The position numbers and the translations under genes were made by a program. 64,000 nucleotides of DNA from SYFT01 sp964423815. GTDB lineage: Bacteria; Acidobacteriota; Vicinamibacteria; Vicinamibacterales; SCN-69-37. Of the stretch, positions 1 through 11,000 are shown piece after piece. The notes beneath the pieces are model-generated. The model made no database searches. It was not told the origin of the DNA and was given only the letters and a program-made list of their open reading frames with translations. The stretch spans positions 1 to 64,000 of the forward strand of contig CAYRGW010000001.1 of assembly GCA_964423815.1 (NCBI GenBank). Reading direction: 5' to 3'. Positions within the stretch are counted from its first letter, which is position 1; each line of letters begins with the position of its first letter.

Positions 1-1
1 G

Positions 2-3000
2 TTACCAGTTGATGCGCCAGTGAATCTGGCCGATGCGGCCACCCGGGTCAAACGTCGTGTTGACGTCGGTGTAGGCGGACGTCACCTGGAAGATCCCCGA
101 GCCGGCGCCCGGGTTCATCGCGTGATTGAAGTTGGTGTTGTCGAAGACGTTGAAGACTTCGAACATCAGCTCCATGCTGCCACGGCTGAGGAACGGGAAG
201 GACTTCTTGATACGCATGTCCACACGGGTGAACAGCGGACCGTTGATGTGAATGTCCTTGGCGCCGCAGTCCTGGCGGTAGAGGTAGATGCACCCGTCGC
301 CACTGGCGGGTTTGATGTAGCGGCCGGCGGGCACACCGAGCGTGCTGTAGCCGGTCGCGCTCGTCGGGTCGGTGTTGTAGGCCCGGCGGGTGTTGTCGAT
401 GATGTCCTGCGCCATCGAGAACACGGTCGTGGCGCCGGTCACGGCATTTTTATAGATCCGGATCTTGAACTGCTTCTGCAGTTCATCTTCGGTCATGCCG
501 ACCAGCTTGGCGCCGGTGATGCGATACCGCTCCATGTTGAGCTGCATGTTGCCCGAGTACTCCCAGTTGCCCAGGATGCCGTTGATGATCGGGTGCATGT
601 CGGTGCCGAAGCGGCGGCCGCGGCCGACGGGAACTTCGTAGACCCAGTTCATCTCGAACTCGTGCGGGATGCCGGTGCTGTCCACTTCCATCCGGTCGAA
701 GCGGATGGAGTTGTTGGTGAGCGACTTCCGGATGCCGTACGTGTAGTTGGCGGACATCAGCAGACCCTGCGAGAGACGACGGCGCAGGTCGATCTGGAGG
801 CTGTTGTACCGTGTGCCTTCACGATCCTGGACGATCCAGGACCCCGAGGTTGAGGGGTTCATCACGAAGAAGTTCGACGGCAGCCCCGCAGCAATCGCGT
901 TCCTGCGGAAGGTGGTTGTGTCGATCAACGCGAGCACGCCGTTGTTGCCAAAAAACACCGGGTCGCGCGGGTCGAGGTTGCCGACCCAGGTGCTGTTGGA
1001 GTACTGGCTGGCCGTGTACCGCGCCGGGTTCGTCACGTCGTCGCCAGAGCGGCCGCTCAGGTACGCCTGGTGAATCGGGAGCGGCGCCGTCCCTGGGGCA
1101 CCGGTATAGGCAAACGTGTTGCCGCGGCCGGCCGCGATGTTCGCCTTCAGGTTGGCCTGGGCGAGCTTGAACTCGTCCATGAAGCCGTTCTCGAAGATCG
1201 TCCGTTCGTTCCAGTTTTCTTCGGCCCACGCGTACATGTTCTTGTTGCCGACGTATCGGACTTCCAGAGCCATGTTCTCGCCGATGGCGCGCTGGACGCC
1301 CGCCGACCACGAGTGCACACGCGGCTGCCTGAGATCCGCCTGGAACATGTTGAGGCTGTTGTTGACCGTCGCCTGGATCGGATAGACCGGCGCTTCCGGG
1401 AACGCGGGCGCGCCGAGGCGGTCCTTTTCACGGAAGAGCACGGGCCAGCTTTCGCCGGGGCACACGAGGCAGAAGCCGGTGCCGGCATTCCGCGTGGCAC
1501 CGGTGGTGCCGCCGGGGTTCGCACCGGCATTGTTCGTGAACCGGTCAAACCGCTCCTGGTTGTACGTCAGCGAGTAGCCCGCGCGGATGGTGGCCTGCTC
1601 GGGGCTGCCGAGGATCGTGCGCCAGAGGCCGCTCTGCACATTCGGCCGCCACGCCACACCGAGGTTGTACCCGATGTTCGCGTAGTTGATGTTGTAGGCC
1701 TTGGTGCCGGGGGTGAACGGGTAGTACTCCGGCTGCGCCTTGCCGCTTTCGTTGCCGGGCTGGAACAGGTTGCAGGCGCGGCCGTCGGGGCCCGAGCCAA
1801 TGCCGGAGATGCCGCACAGGTCCTCAAGCGCGATCGTCGAGAACGTCTGCGTCACGGGCACAAACGGCAGCTGCACGTCCCACCGCAGGCCGGCGTTGAC
1901 GGTCAGCGTCGGCGTCACGCGCCACGAGTCGGATGCATACGCCGCGAACGAGTACTGGCGCGCCTTCTGCTCGAGTTCGCCGTTGTACACGTATTTGCCG
2001 GTTTCCGCGCTCAGACGCGCCGTGCCGGCCACCGACGTGACGCGACCGGTCATGAGGGCGTACAGCGACCGGGCGTTGTTGAGCACCGCCGTCGACGCGC
2101 CGGGGAAGTTCGTCGTGTTGAACATCCCGTTGGCCGGATCGTTGTTGGCGTCAAACCCGAGCACAACGTTGGGCGCCACCGTGTACACGTTCGTGCGGTT
2201 GTGCACGCCCGAGAAGGACCCACCAAACGTGAAGCTGTGTGATCCACGCAGCCAGCTCAGATCGTTGCTCACACTCCACGTCGTCGTGTTGCGCGGCTGC
2301 GGGCTGATGGTGTGGATGGGGGCCGTAAACAGCGGCACCGAGACGGCGTAGCCGCCCATGTCGTCGAACTGCTCCGCCGTGACGTTGCTGAAGAAGTCGT
2401 TCGGCGACCACTGCCAGCCACCCTTGAACTCGTTCACCATGTTCTGCGTCAGCGTCGAACGGAGGCTGAGGGAGCCCGTGGTGCGGTAGGAGTTCTGCTG
2501 ACCGACGTTCGCAAAACCGGGGTACCGTGCCTCACGGCTGTTGAGCAGGTCGGGATTGCTCTTGAACCGCTGCCAGTAATACGTGCCGCTCAGACGGTGT
2601 TTGTCCGTGAGGTTGTAGTCGAGGCGGCCCGTCGGCGCGAACTGGTGACCCACGCCTTCGGCCTGGAACACGTACTGCTGCGTGATCAGCGACGTCGTGT
2701 CGTTGATCGTGCCCGTGGTCAACGTGGCTTCGTGCACACGCCGGAGGAGGTCCACGATCTGCGGGTCGGCCGTCGCGAGCTGGCCGTTGGCCGCGGCCAG
2801 CGCCAGCACATCCACGCTGCGGACGACGCCGTTGGCTTCGTACCGCAGGATGCCGTTGCGCGCGGCTTCACCCAGAATGGTGCGGGTGCGCGTCGCCGAC
2901 GACGGCTGGTACTGGTGTTCGAAGTTCACAAAGAAAAACGCCTTGCCGCGACCGTCATACCCCGGCAACACGATCGGACCACCGAGCCGGCCACCGTACT

Positions 3001-3838
3001 GGTGGACGATGACGCGGTTCTTGTCGAGGTCGTTGACCTTGTTGAAGAAGTAGTTCGAGTTCAGCGAGGGGTGACGGAAGTAGTGATAGAGGCTCGTGTC
3101 AAACTGGTTCGAACCCGACCGCGTGACAAACGCGATCTGCACGGAGCCGGCGCCCGCGCCCACACCGGGCACCGCGCCGGTGACCGTGATTTCCTCGACG
3201 GCGTCCATACGCGGCGTGACCATCGAGAAGAAGCCGTCACCCGACTGCAGGGCGTTGCCCGTGCCGACGCCGTCAATCGTGATGTTGACCGTGTTGTTCG
3301 GCAGGCCGTTGATCAGCGCGTTGCGCGGACCACCGGTCGTCGAGACGCCGGGCAACATGTTGACCGAGTACAGCGCGTTACGCGACACGATCGGCAGCTC
3401 GCTGAGCTGCTCGACCGAGATCGTCGTTGTCACGGCCGTCGACTGCGTCTGCACGAGTTCGGCACCGGCCTTGACCTCAACGGTCTCGCTCAGCTGCCCA
3501 ATTTCCAGCCGAGCGGTGATTTCGCCCGACCGGGCCGCCAGCAGGCGGACATCGGTGGCGACAAATGTCTTGAACCCGGTCAACGCCACCGTGACGGTGT
3601 ACGTACCGGCATCCAGGCCCGGGAACGAAAACCGCCCGGTGGAGTTGCTGACAATTTCATTCGTTACGCCAGTGGCGTTGTTTTTGATAATGACGGTGGC
3701 GCCGGGAATGGCGCCGCCGTCCGTGTCAACGACCACGCCCGCGAGCGACGAGGCCGAGCTGCTCTGTGCCAGGGCCGGCACGCCGACCCCCAGTAGAAGA
3801 AGTGCTGACAGGAGCACACGGATACAACGGTCTTTCAT
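2..3838 (-). CDS. TonB-dependent receptor, Oar-like
   Basis: A 1278-residue outer-membrane receptor. Residues 1-25 are a signal peptide ending ALAQ. Residues about 28-110 form a carboxypeptidase-regulatory beta-sandwich (GVVVDTDGGAIPGATV). Residues about 115-260 are the plug (ELPIVSRNALY, then NITIDGVGTGN). The remainder is a long beta-barrel ending in RINW, and a terminal aromatic residue is the usual signal for outer-membrane insertion. GGAGG lies 10 bases before the ATG. The stop codon sits at the window edge, so the gene is complete. Family members are energised by TonB-ExbBD and import large ligands, and this group is expanded in Acidobacteriota. The ligand here is unknown. It diverges from the hybrid sensor at 4101, which may control it (inference). 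Confidence 0.93.
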   Translation of the reverse strand: MKDRCIRVLLSALLLLGVGVPALAQSSSASSLAGVVVDTDGGAIPGATVIIKNNATGVTNEIVSNSTGRFSFPGLDAGTYTVTVALTGFKTFVATDVRLLAARSGEITARLEIGQLSETVEVKAGAELVQTQSTAVTTTISVEQLSELPIVSRNALYSVNMLPGVSTTGGPRNALINGLPNNTVNITIDGVGTGNALQSGDGFFSMVTPRMDAVEEITVTGAVPGVGAGAGSVQIAFVTRSGSNQFDTSLYHYFRHPSLNSNYFFNKVNDLDKNRVIVHQYGGRLGGPIVLPGYDGRGKAFFFVNFEHQYQPSSATRTRTILGEAARNGILRYEANGVVRSVDVLALAAANGQLATADPQIVDLLRRVHEATLTTGTINDTTSLITQQYVFQAEGVGHQFAPTGRLDYNLTDKHRLSGTYYWQRFKSNPDLLNSREARYPGFANVGQQNSYRTTGSLSLRSTLTQNMVNEFKGGWQWSPNDFFSNVTAEQFDDMGGYAVSVPLFTAPIHTISPQPRNTTTWSVSNDLSWLRGSHSFTFGGSFSGVHNRTNVYTVAPNVVLGFDANNDPANGMFNTTNFPGASTAVLNNARSLYALMTGRVTSVAGTARLSAETGKYVYNGELEQKARQYSFAAYASDSWRVTPTLTVNAGLRWDVQLPFVPVTQTFSTIALEDLCGISGIGSGPDGRACNLFQPGNESGKAQPEYYPFTPGTKAYNINYANIGYNLGVAWRPNVQSGLWRTILGSPEQATIRAGYSLTYNQERFDRFTNNAGANPGGTTGATRNAGTGFCLVCPGESWPVLFREKDRLGAPAFPEAPVYPIQATVNNSLNMFQADLRQPRVHSWSAGVQRAIGENMALEVRYVGNKNMYAWAEENWNERTIFENGFMDEFKLAQANLKANIAAGRGNTFAYTGAPGTAPLPIHQAYLSGRSGDDVTNPARYTASQYSNSTWVGNLDPRDPVFFGNNGVLALIDTTTFRRNAIAAGLPSNFFVMNPSTSGSWIVQDREGTRYNSLQIDLRRRLSQGLLMSANYTYGIRKSLTNNSIRFDRMEVDSTGIPHEFEMNWVYEVPVGRGRRFGTDMHPIINGILGNWEYSGNMQLNMERYRITGAKLVGMTEDELQKQFKIRIYKNAVTGATTVFSMAQDIIDNTRRAYNTDPTSATGYSTLGVPAGRYIKPASGDGCIYLYRQDCGAKDIHINGPLFTRVDMRIKKSFPFLSRGSMELMFEVFNVFDNTNFNHAMNPGAGSGIFQVTSAYTDVNTTFDPGGRIGQIHWRINW

Positions 3839-3942
3839 CTAGGTTCATCCTCCAACCACCCCAGGCAAGGAGCCGGCCGAGCATCCGACTTGATACTCCG
3901 GTCCCAGCACTCAGGTGGATGGGGTACTGTATGTGAGTAGGC

Positions 3943-4021
3943 CAATTTGAGTCAATTTAGACCTAGGTTTACCGTGATTTCGCCCCAATTTGTCGCGTTT
4001 TGGCACATTTGCAAATTTGAG
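3943..4021. promoter_or_regulatory. AT-rich candidate operator region with repeated CAATTTGAG-like words
   Basis: The 262-base divergent region between the TonB receptor and the hybrid sensor contains an AT-rich island with four related words: CAATTTGAG at 3943, CAATTTAGA at 3953, CAATTTGTC at 3986 and AAATTTGAG at 4013. The first two are 10 bases apart, one helical turn. AraC-type output domains bind such direct repeats, so this may be the site of the adjacent hybrid regulator. This is inference from position and repetition only. Confidence 0.35.
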
Positions 4022-4037
4022 GCGGATTCCGGCATTC

Positions 4038-4061
4038 ACATGAAGACATGAGGACATGAAG
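4038..4061. repeat. Three tandem 8-bp units ACATGARG
   Basis: Three head-to-tail 8-mers, ACATGAAG, ACATGAGG and ACATGAAG, lie just upstream of the hybrid sensor gene. Similar CATG-rich strings occur near 13452, 31817-31887 and 42867-42900, suggesting a dispersed simple-repeat family. Confidence 0.6.
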
Positions 4062-4100
4062 GGGCGCTCGCTCGTGTGAACGGGGAGGCCTTCCGGTAGG

Positions 4101-7100
4101 ATGCTGCCCGTGCCCGCAGCGCTGACCGCATCCGCTCGCATCGCTACGAGGCAGTGGTCGTGGGTGCTGGCCGGGTTGGTGATGGTGCTGCTGCCGACGG
4201 TGGCCGTCGCGCAGACCCCGCTGTTTACGCTCCGTCAGTGGACGACCGCCGACGGACTGCCCGCCAGCACCATCAACGGCATCGCTGAAGGTCCCCGCGG
4301 CGATCTGTGGCTGGCGACCACCGGCGGGTTGGCCGTCTTTGATGGGCAGCAGTTCCGGGTGCTGGGACCCGACGATGGCCTCACGTCCAACCGCTTCCTC
4401 TCCGTCTATGTGGACCGACGCGGCCGCGTGTTGGCAGGCTCAGGGAACGGGCGCCTGTTCGCCTCCGAGGGCGCGCGTTTTGTTGAGATCGCGCGTGGGT
4501 TGGTCGTGCGCGCGATCGGCGAAACAGCGGACGGCGCCCTCTGGGCGGCCAATTCGGTCAACGCTGCCCGACTGACCCCGGACGGCCGGTGGACCGATCA
4601 CCGGCCGGTCACAACGATCGACGACGTGCCGGGACTCGTCCGATTCGCCAGGGGCACCGTGGTGGCCATGTACGAGGCCGAGTCGCGGGTCCTGCAGCCG
4701 TCACGTGGTGAGGTCTTTGGATTTCGTCGCACGACCGGTCGAGTTGTCGTCGGCGATGGCGGCACCGCGGGCTGGTCGGTGCCTGCAACACCGCAGCCGG
4801 AACTGCGACTCATCGATCGAGCCGGGCGCCTGTGGGTGACCGGCGACGGCAACCTGCGGGCCTTTGTCGCCGGCCAGCGCGAGCCCGTGGCGCGCGTCTC
4901 GTTGCCCGAACCCCTCGATGTCACCGCTGCCGCCGAGACCAGTGACGGACTGCTGTGGTTCGGCACCGACACCGGTGGGCTGTTCCGCGTCCAGCGGAGC
5001 GTTGCGCGCATTTATGGGCGATCCGAGGGTGCCACCGACGATCAGATCCGTTTCATCGGTGAACGTCCCGACGGACGCGTCGCCCTCCGCGATGCGGCCG
5101 GTACCTCGTTGGTCGTGTCGCCCGACGGCGCGCGCCTGACCCGCGACACCACAGCCGGGTACTGGTTCACCGATTCGGCGGGTGTCGAGTGGAGTCTGGA
5201 TGCCGCCTTCGAGCCGACCGCCGTGCGCAGTCCCGGAAGCACGCACAGGTTTCCCGGCGCGATGCCGGGGCGTCCGCGCCTGGCGACTGATGGTCGTCGC
5301 CCCACACGGATCTGGATGGGCGGTATCGACTGGGTGGCGCGATTTGCCCCAGACGCCAATCGTGCGGATCCGTTTGTCGAGGTTCACCGGGGCCTCACCG
5401 GCGTGGTCGCCCTGGTGCTGTCGTCGTCGGGGAGTCTGGTCGTCCTTTCCGAGGGGGGGCTCCTCGAAATTCGCGACGGGAACATCGTCACACTGGTCGA
5501 GCGAGACCGGTTGCCGCCCGGTGACCTGCGGACGATCTGCGAGGACAGTCAGGGCATGTGGTGGGTCGGCAGTTACGGCGGTGGGCTGGCGCGGATCGAT
5601 GGACGCGAGGTGCGCCGACTCACGGAGCGCGACGGGCTGGCCGAGGACATTGTGTCCGCCATTGTTGAAGACGGCCATCGCGGGTTGTGGCTGGCGGGCA
5701 ACCGCGGCATCAGCCGGCTCACCCTTGATGACGCGACGGAGGTGTTTGACGGCACGGCGGCGCGCGTCTATCCCGTGTTGTTGACGCGGCTCAACGACCT
5801 GCGCAATCCGGAGACGAGTGGGTGGCCGGCCCTGCGCGCGTCCGATGGCCGACTGTGGTTTCCGACACTCGGCGGGGCGGTTGTGGTTGATCCGCGGGTC
5901 GCCACCGATGCCGACACGACGCCGCCGCGGCTGTGGATCGATCGGGTGATCGCCAATGGCACACCGCTCAGCGCCGAAACGCACCACATCCCCCCGGGTG
6001 ACCGGCGTGTTGAATGGCAGTACACGGGCATCTCGCTGCCCGCGGCTGAGCAGGTGCGGTACCAATATCGAATCGACGGCGTCGACCGGGAGTGGATCGA
6101 TGCCGGTACCTCTCGCACGGCGACGTATTCCAGCCTGCCGCCGGGCACACTGACGTTTCGGGTGCGCGCGACCCGCGGCGGTGGACAGTGGAGTGTTCCG
6201 GACACGACCGCCGTTGTGGTGGTGGAGCCGTTTCTCTGGGAGACCGCGTGGTTCCGCGTCGTCGCCGGTCTGCTGCTGGTGGGCCTGACCGTGGGCGGCG
6301 CACGTTATCGCGTGATCAATCTCCGCCGCCGCGCGGAGCACCTCCAGCACCTGGTCGATGCACGGACGGCTGAACTGCGCGCTCAACAGCAGGTCGTGGC
6401 CGCGCAGGCTACCGAGCTTGATGAGCTGAATCGCGCGAAGTCGAGATTTTTCGCCAACATCAGTCACGAGTTCCGTACGCCGCTCACGCTGATCCAGGGG
6501 CCGCTTGACGACCTGCTGGCCGGCGCGCACGGCCGGCTCTCCGACACCGCGCGGGGGTTGCTGCGTCTGTCGGTGAGCAACACACGCCGCGTGCTGCAAC
6601 TGGTCGATCAGATGCTGGATCTCGCAAAGGCGGATTCGGGGCGCCTTCGTCTGCAGTCGCGCGAGATCGACCTGCGTGGTTTTGTGCTGACGATGTGCGA
6701 GGCCTTCGACGCGGCGGCGGCGCAGGCCGGTCTGGTGTTTCGCGTCGTGGTGCCATCAGGCCCCCTGATGGCGTGGGTGGATCCGGATCATCTTGAGAAG
6801 ATCCTGGTCAATCTCATCGGCAACGCGATCAAGTACACGGGGGGCGGCGGTTCGGTTGAGGTGGAACTGCGGGTGGATGACGGGACCACCGCTGCGGCGG
6901 CGGAGCTACGTGTGAGTGATACGGGGGACGGCATTCCCGAGGCCGACGTGCCGCGGGTGTTCGAACGGTATTACCGCGCCGCGCATTCATCGGCCCGTCG
7001 CCCGGGCACAGGCATCGGTCTCGCGCTCGTGAAGGAGTTGGTGGAACTGCATCGTGGCACGATCTCGCTGGCGAGCAGGGTCGGCACGGGCAGCACGTTT

Positions 7101-7976
7101 ACCGTGCAGCTGCCGCTCGGGCGGGCGCACCTGTCGGCTGAGGACATTGGCGCGAACGACGGCAATGCGGTCGACCTCACGTCCGCGGTACCCGCGATGT
7201 CCGACATCCCGCAGGAATCCGCACGGACGGGCGACTTGATGACACTCGTGGTGGCTGACGACAGTGCCGACATCCGCGAGTACCTGCGGGCGTCGCTGGC
7301 CGGGCGCTTCGAGATTCTCGAAGCCGAGGACGGTGCCGCTGCGCTGGCGCTGGTCCAGGCGCGTGTTCCCGACCTCGTCGTCAGCGACGTCATGATGCCG
7401 GGGATGGACGGATTCGACTTGTGTCGCGCGATCAAGGGCCATCCGGAGACGGAGTTCACGCCCGTGATCCTGTTGACGGCGCGCACGTCGGCTGACAGCC
7501 GCGTCGAAGGGCTCGGGGTTGGGGCCGACGATTACCTCGTCAAGCCGTTCAACATGCGCGAGCTGACCGCGCGCATCAACAACCTCATCGAGTCGCGCAA
7601 ACGGTGGCGGGCCAAGCTGGAACCCGCTCCCGCGCCGAAGGGGGCCTCGGCCGACGCCGAGTTTGCCGCCCGCCTCCGGGCGGCGATCGAGGCGCGGATC
7701 AGCGAAGAGGGGCTCGTGGCCGAGACCCTGGCGGCGGACATGGCGATGAGCCGCGCGACGTTCTACCGAAGGGTCGAGCAGGTGATGGGGCAGAGCCCCG
7801 CAGACCTGGTCTGGGCCGTGCGGCTTGAGCGCGCCGCCACCCTGCTGGCCGAACGTGCCGGCACCGTCGCCGAGATCGCGTACGGCCTGGGGTTCACCAG
7901 CCTGTCCCACTTCTCCCGCCGGTTCCGCGACAAGTTCAACATTAGCCCGTCGGCCTGGCGGCGCGGCCCTCTTTGA
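4101..7976 (+). CDS. Hybrid two-component system sensor/regulator (Reg_prop, Y_Y_Y, HisKA, HATPase, REC, AraC HTH)
   Basis: A 1291-residue one-protein two-component system. Residues 1-38 are a signal or anchor segment. About 45-560 hold Reg_prop propeller repeats (GDLWLATTGGLAVFDG, MWWVGSYGGGLARIDG), about 610-700 a Y_Y_Y domain, and a membrane segment follows at about 705-725. The HisKA box is ISHEFRTPLT with His789 as phospho-acceptor. The ATPase N-box is NLIGNAIKYTG and the G-box is GTGIGLALVKE. The receiver carries VVSDVMMPG with Asp1096 and the conserved KPF. The last 100 residues are an AraC-type helix-turn-helix. The domain order matches the HTCS regulators that sense oligosaccharides in the periplasm of Bacteroidota. 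The ligand is unknown here. The divergent TonB receptor is the obvious candidate target. Confidence 0.93.
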   Translation: MLPVPAALTASARIATRQWSWVLAGLVMVLLPTVAVAQTPLFTLRQWTTADGLPASTINGIAEGPRGDLWLATTGGLAVFDGQQFRVLGPDDGLTSNRFLSVYVDRRGRVLAGSGNGRLFASEGARFVEIARGLVVRAIGETADGALWAANSVNAARLTPDGRWTDHRPVTTIDDVPGLVRFARGTVVAMYEAESRVLQPSRGEVFGFRRTTGRVVVGDGGTAGWSVPATPQPELRLIDRAGRLWVTGDGNLRAFVAGQREPVARVSLPEPLDVTAAAETSDGLLWFGTDTGGLFRVQRSVARIYGRSEGATDDQIRFIGERPDGRVALRDAAGTSLVVSPDGARLTRDTTAGYWFTDSAGVEWSLDAAFEPTAVRSPGSTHRFPGAMPGRPRLATDGRRPTRIWMGGIDWVARFAPDANRADPFVEVHRGLTGVVALVLSSSGSLVVLSEGGLLEIRDGNIVTLVERDRLPPGDLRTICEDSQGMWWVGSYGGGLARIDGREVRRLTERDGLAEDIVSAIVEDGHRGLWLAGNRGISRLTLDDATEVFDGTAARVYPVLLTRLNDLRNPETSGWPALRASDGRLWFPTLGGAVVVDPRVATDADTTPPRLWIDRVIANGTPLSAETHHIPPGDRRVEWQYTGISLPAAEQVRYQYRIDGVDREWIDAGTSRTATYSSLPPGTLTFRVRATRGGGQWSVPDTTAVVVVEPFLWETAWFRVVAGLLLVGLTVGGARYRVINLRRRAEHLQHLVDARTAELRAQQQVVAAQATELDELNRAKSRFFANISHEFRTPLTLIQGPLDDLLAGAHGRLSDTARGLLRLSVSNTRRVLQLVDQMLDLAKADSGRLRLQSREIDLRGFVLTMCEAFDAAAAQAGLVFRVVVPSGPLMAWVDPDHLEKILVNLIGNAIKYTGGGGSVEVELRVDDGTTAAAAELRVSDTGDGIPEADVPRVFERYYRAAHSSARRPGTGIGLALVKELVELHRGTISLASRVGTGSTFTVQLPLGRAHLSAEDIGANDGNAVDLTSAVPAMSDIPQESARTGDLMTLVVADDSADIREYLRASLAGRFEILEAEDGAAALALVQARVPDLVVSDVMMPGMDGFDLCRAIKGHPETEFTPVILLTARTSADSRVEGLGVGADDYLVKPFNMRELTARINNLIESRKRWRAKLEPAPAPKGASADAEFAARLRAAIEARISEEGLVAETLAADMAMSRATFYRRVEQVMGQSPADLVWAVRLERAATLLAERAGTVAEIAYGLGFTSLSHFSRRFRDKFNISPSAWRRGPL

Positions 7977-8035
7977 GACGCCTGGACAAGTCGTGAGACG
8001 CGTGGGGATTGCCGGACGCCCAGCGTCCGCGCACC

Positions 8036-11000
8036 ATGCGTCCCATGGTTCCTACCACCACGAGTCCGTTCCGTTTCCGCTTTGTGTTCGCCGTCCTGGC
8101 CGTCGTCATTGTGGTGCCGCTCATCCTGGACGCCACGGGACCCCACCGGTTCTTGTCGCAGAACAGCGTCCTTGGCGGAGTGGACATCGCCGGCGGCTCG
8201 GAAGCCGATGACCTGTTCGGCACCGCGACGGCCGTGGGCGACTTCAACGGCGACGGTATCGGAGACGTGGCGGTGGGGTCGCCGGGTGAGACGGTCACGG
8301 TGTCCGAGCAGGGCGCCGTCAACGTGGTCTACGGCTCAGGCGGCGGACTGACCGGAGCCGGCAATCAGTTTTGGGATTTGACCAACGCCGCCCTGTCGGG
8401 GAGCCCTCAAAGCGACGACCATTTTGGCGCGGCGCTGGCGGTGGGCAATTTTGACGGCGACGGGTATGACGATCTGGCGATCGGAGTACCCGGCCGCAAT
8501 AGCGATGCGGGAGCGGTGGCGATCCTCTACGGGTCGCAGAACGGTCTCCGGACAGCCGGATTCCAGTTGTGGTCGCAGAATTCGTCATTAGCGGGTGTGG
8601 CCATCCAGGGCACCTCCCGAGGCGGCGATATGTTCGGCGCGGCGGTGGCGGCGGGTGACATCAACGGTGATGGTGTTGACGATCTCGTCGTTGGTGTGCC
8701 GTTCGAAGACGAGGCCCTGTATTCAAACACCCAGACCAACGGTGCTGTCAATTTTCTGTACGGCCTGGCCGGTGTCGGCCTGACGGCTCGCGACAACATT
8801 CTTGTTGTGCCGGACCGTTTCGTTGACGGTGAAGGGTCCTTCGACGACGCCGAATTTGGTGCCGCGCTGGCCATCGGCGATTTTCGAGGCTGGGGACGGC
8901 CGCAGGTCGCCGTCGGTGCGCCCGGCTGGAATGAGTGCGGGGTCATCAGTCTTTACGCCTGCGACGACATGGGGGCGGTCTACCTTGTTGATGCTCGGCA
9001 GAAGTCGGTTGGCGAGGACGCCGGCGTCTTCATTCGGCAGGGGCATGGCGGAGTCCCCGGCGGTCAGCAAGGCGGCGATCGATTCGGGGCCGCACTCGCG
9101 GCAGGTGACTTCGACGGAGACGGTCTCGCTGAGCTCGCCATCGGCGTGCCCGGTGAGGATCTCGGCGACATCATCGATGCCGGCATGGTCGGTGTCGTGA
9201 AAGGAAGTCCCTCCGGCCTGACGTCGGCCGGCTACCAGACGTGGCATCAGGACATCACCGGCGTCCAGGGCGGCGCGCACGACGACGAATGGTTCGGGTC
9301 GGCGCTGGCGGTGGGACACTTTGATGAAGACGCCGGACTCGATCTGGCGATTGGCACTCCGGGCGATCTGATCAACAACGTGGCTGCGGGCTCGGTCACG
9401 ATCCTGTTTGGCCGCGGTGCCGGCCTCACCAGTGCGGACCAGCTGTGGACCCAGGACGGCATCGGCGTCGCCGGCGACGCCAACGACATCTTTGGGGCGC
9501 CTCAAGCCGACGACCGTTTTGGTGGCGCACTGGCCGCCGGTGACTTTTTTGGTCGCGGATTCGACGGCCTGGTCGTCGGCGTTCCCGGGGAGAATGACGA
9601 CGCCGGATCGGTCAACACCCTCTATGGGGTCGGCGACGAGCCCCGCGCCGTCGGGGCGGACGTGTCGACAAACGAGGACGTCTCCCTGACGTTCAACATC
9701 GAGGGGAGGGACCCCCAGGGGAACCCGTTGACGTTTGCCGTCCAGACGCCGTGCACCGGTGTCTGTTTTCCCGGCCAGCTGGCCCACGGGTTCCTCAGTA
9801 CGCCGCAGGCGATCAACGCGACGAGCGCACAGGTGAGGTACACGCCGATCGACAACTGGTACGGCGTCGAGACCTTCACGTTCACGGTGTCGGACGGCAC
9901 GTACACCTCGACCCCGGCGACCGTGTCCATCCGGGTCAATGCCGTTAACGATCCGCCGTACGCCTACCCCTCATCCGGGACGGCACCTGAAGACGGTGTC
10001 GGTTACCTCAGAATCCAAGGTGCCGATGTTGAGACGCAGAGTGCGGAATTGGAATACCACCTCTCGGTGTGGCCGACCAACGGCACAGTGAATACCGATC
10101 CCGCCGGCCGACTCTTGCGATACACCTGTCCCTCCCAACCGGGGTCCCTGTGTGCCCGCTACACGCCGTCGGCAAACTTCCATGGGGCCGACAGCTTCAG
10201 CTTCACGGTCGGCGACGGGCAGGTAGTGTCAGCCCCGGCGACCGTGGGGGTCATCGTCACACCGGTGAACGATCCGCCGGTGACGTCGTCGCAGGCCGTC
10301 TTCGCAAAAGAGAACGAGCCAAAAATATTCAGGCTGGTGGCGACCGACATCGACAACGATCCCCTGACATTTTCGCTGGCGTCGCCGCCCGAGTTTGGCA
10401 CCGTCTCTTTTGATCCGGCGGATAGTGCGCTGGTCACCTACAACTCAGGTTCCGGCAGGTGGGGCTCCACCCAATTGTGGTTCACGGTGTCGGACGGCGC
10501 CACGACCAGCCTGGGTGTCGTCAACATGTTCGTTCAGCACGTGTTGTCCTGCCAGGCGGGTTCTTACGCTGCAGCGCCGACGGACCCGAGCTGTACCCCT
10601 GCGCCACCGGGGAGCTTTGTGCCGTCGCCGGGTGCGACGAGTCCGACCGCGTGCCAGCCAGGTACGTACAGCGACGCGCCGGGCGCGGTGGCGTGCACAC
10701 CTGCGCCGGCGGGCAGCCATGTCGCGCTGCCGGGTGCCTCCAGCGCTACGTTGTGTGCGGCCGGTACGTTCAGTGCGATGCCGGGCGCGGTGGTGTGCAC
10801 ACCTGCGCCGGCGGGTTCGTACGCGACCGGCCCGGGCGCCATCACGTCGGCGGCCTGCACCGTCGGCACGTTCAGTGATGCACCAGGCGCTGCCATGTGT
10901 ACGTCCGCGCCTGCCGGTGGTTATGTCGATACTCCCGGCGCCACGGGGCCGGCGTGGTGCGGTCCCGGAAGTTACAGCGCCTCCGAAGGGGCCACCGCCT

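Noticed and set aside
2312..3796. Long plus-strand open frame opposite the TonB receptor, and similar long antisense frames (e.g. 4701-6599, 8723-9787, 31864-33768)
   Set aside because: They are by-products of high GC with biased codon use; their proteins are Arg/His/Val-rich without domains or ribosome sites.
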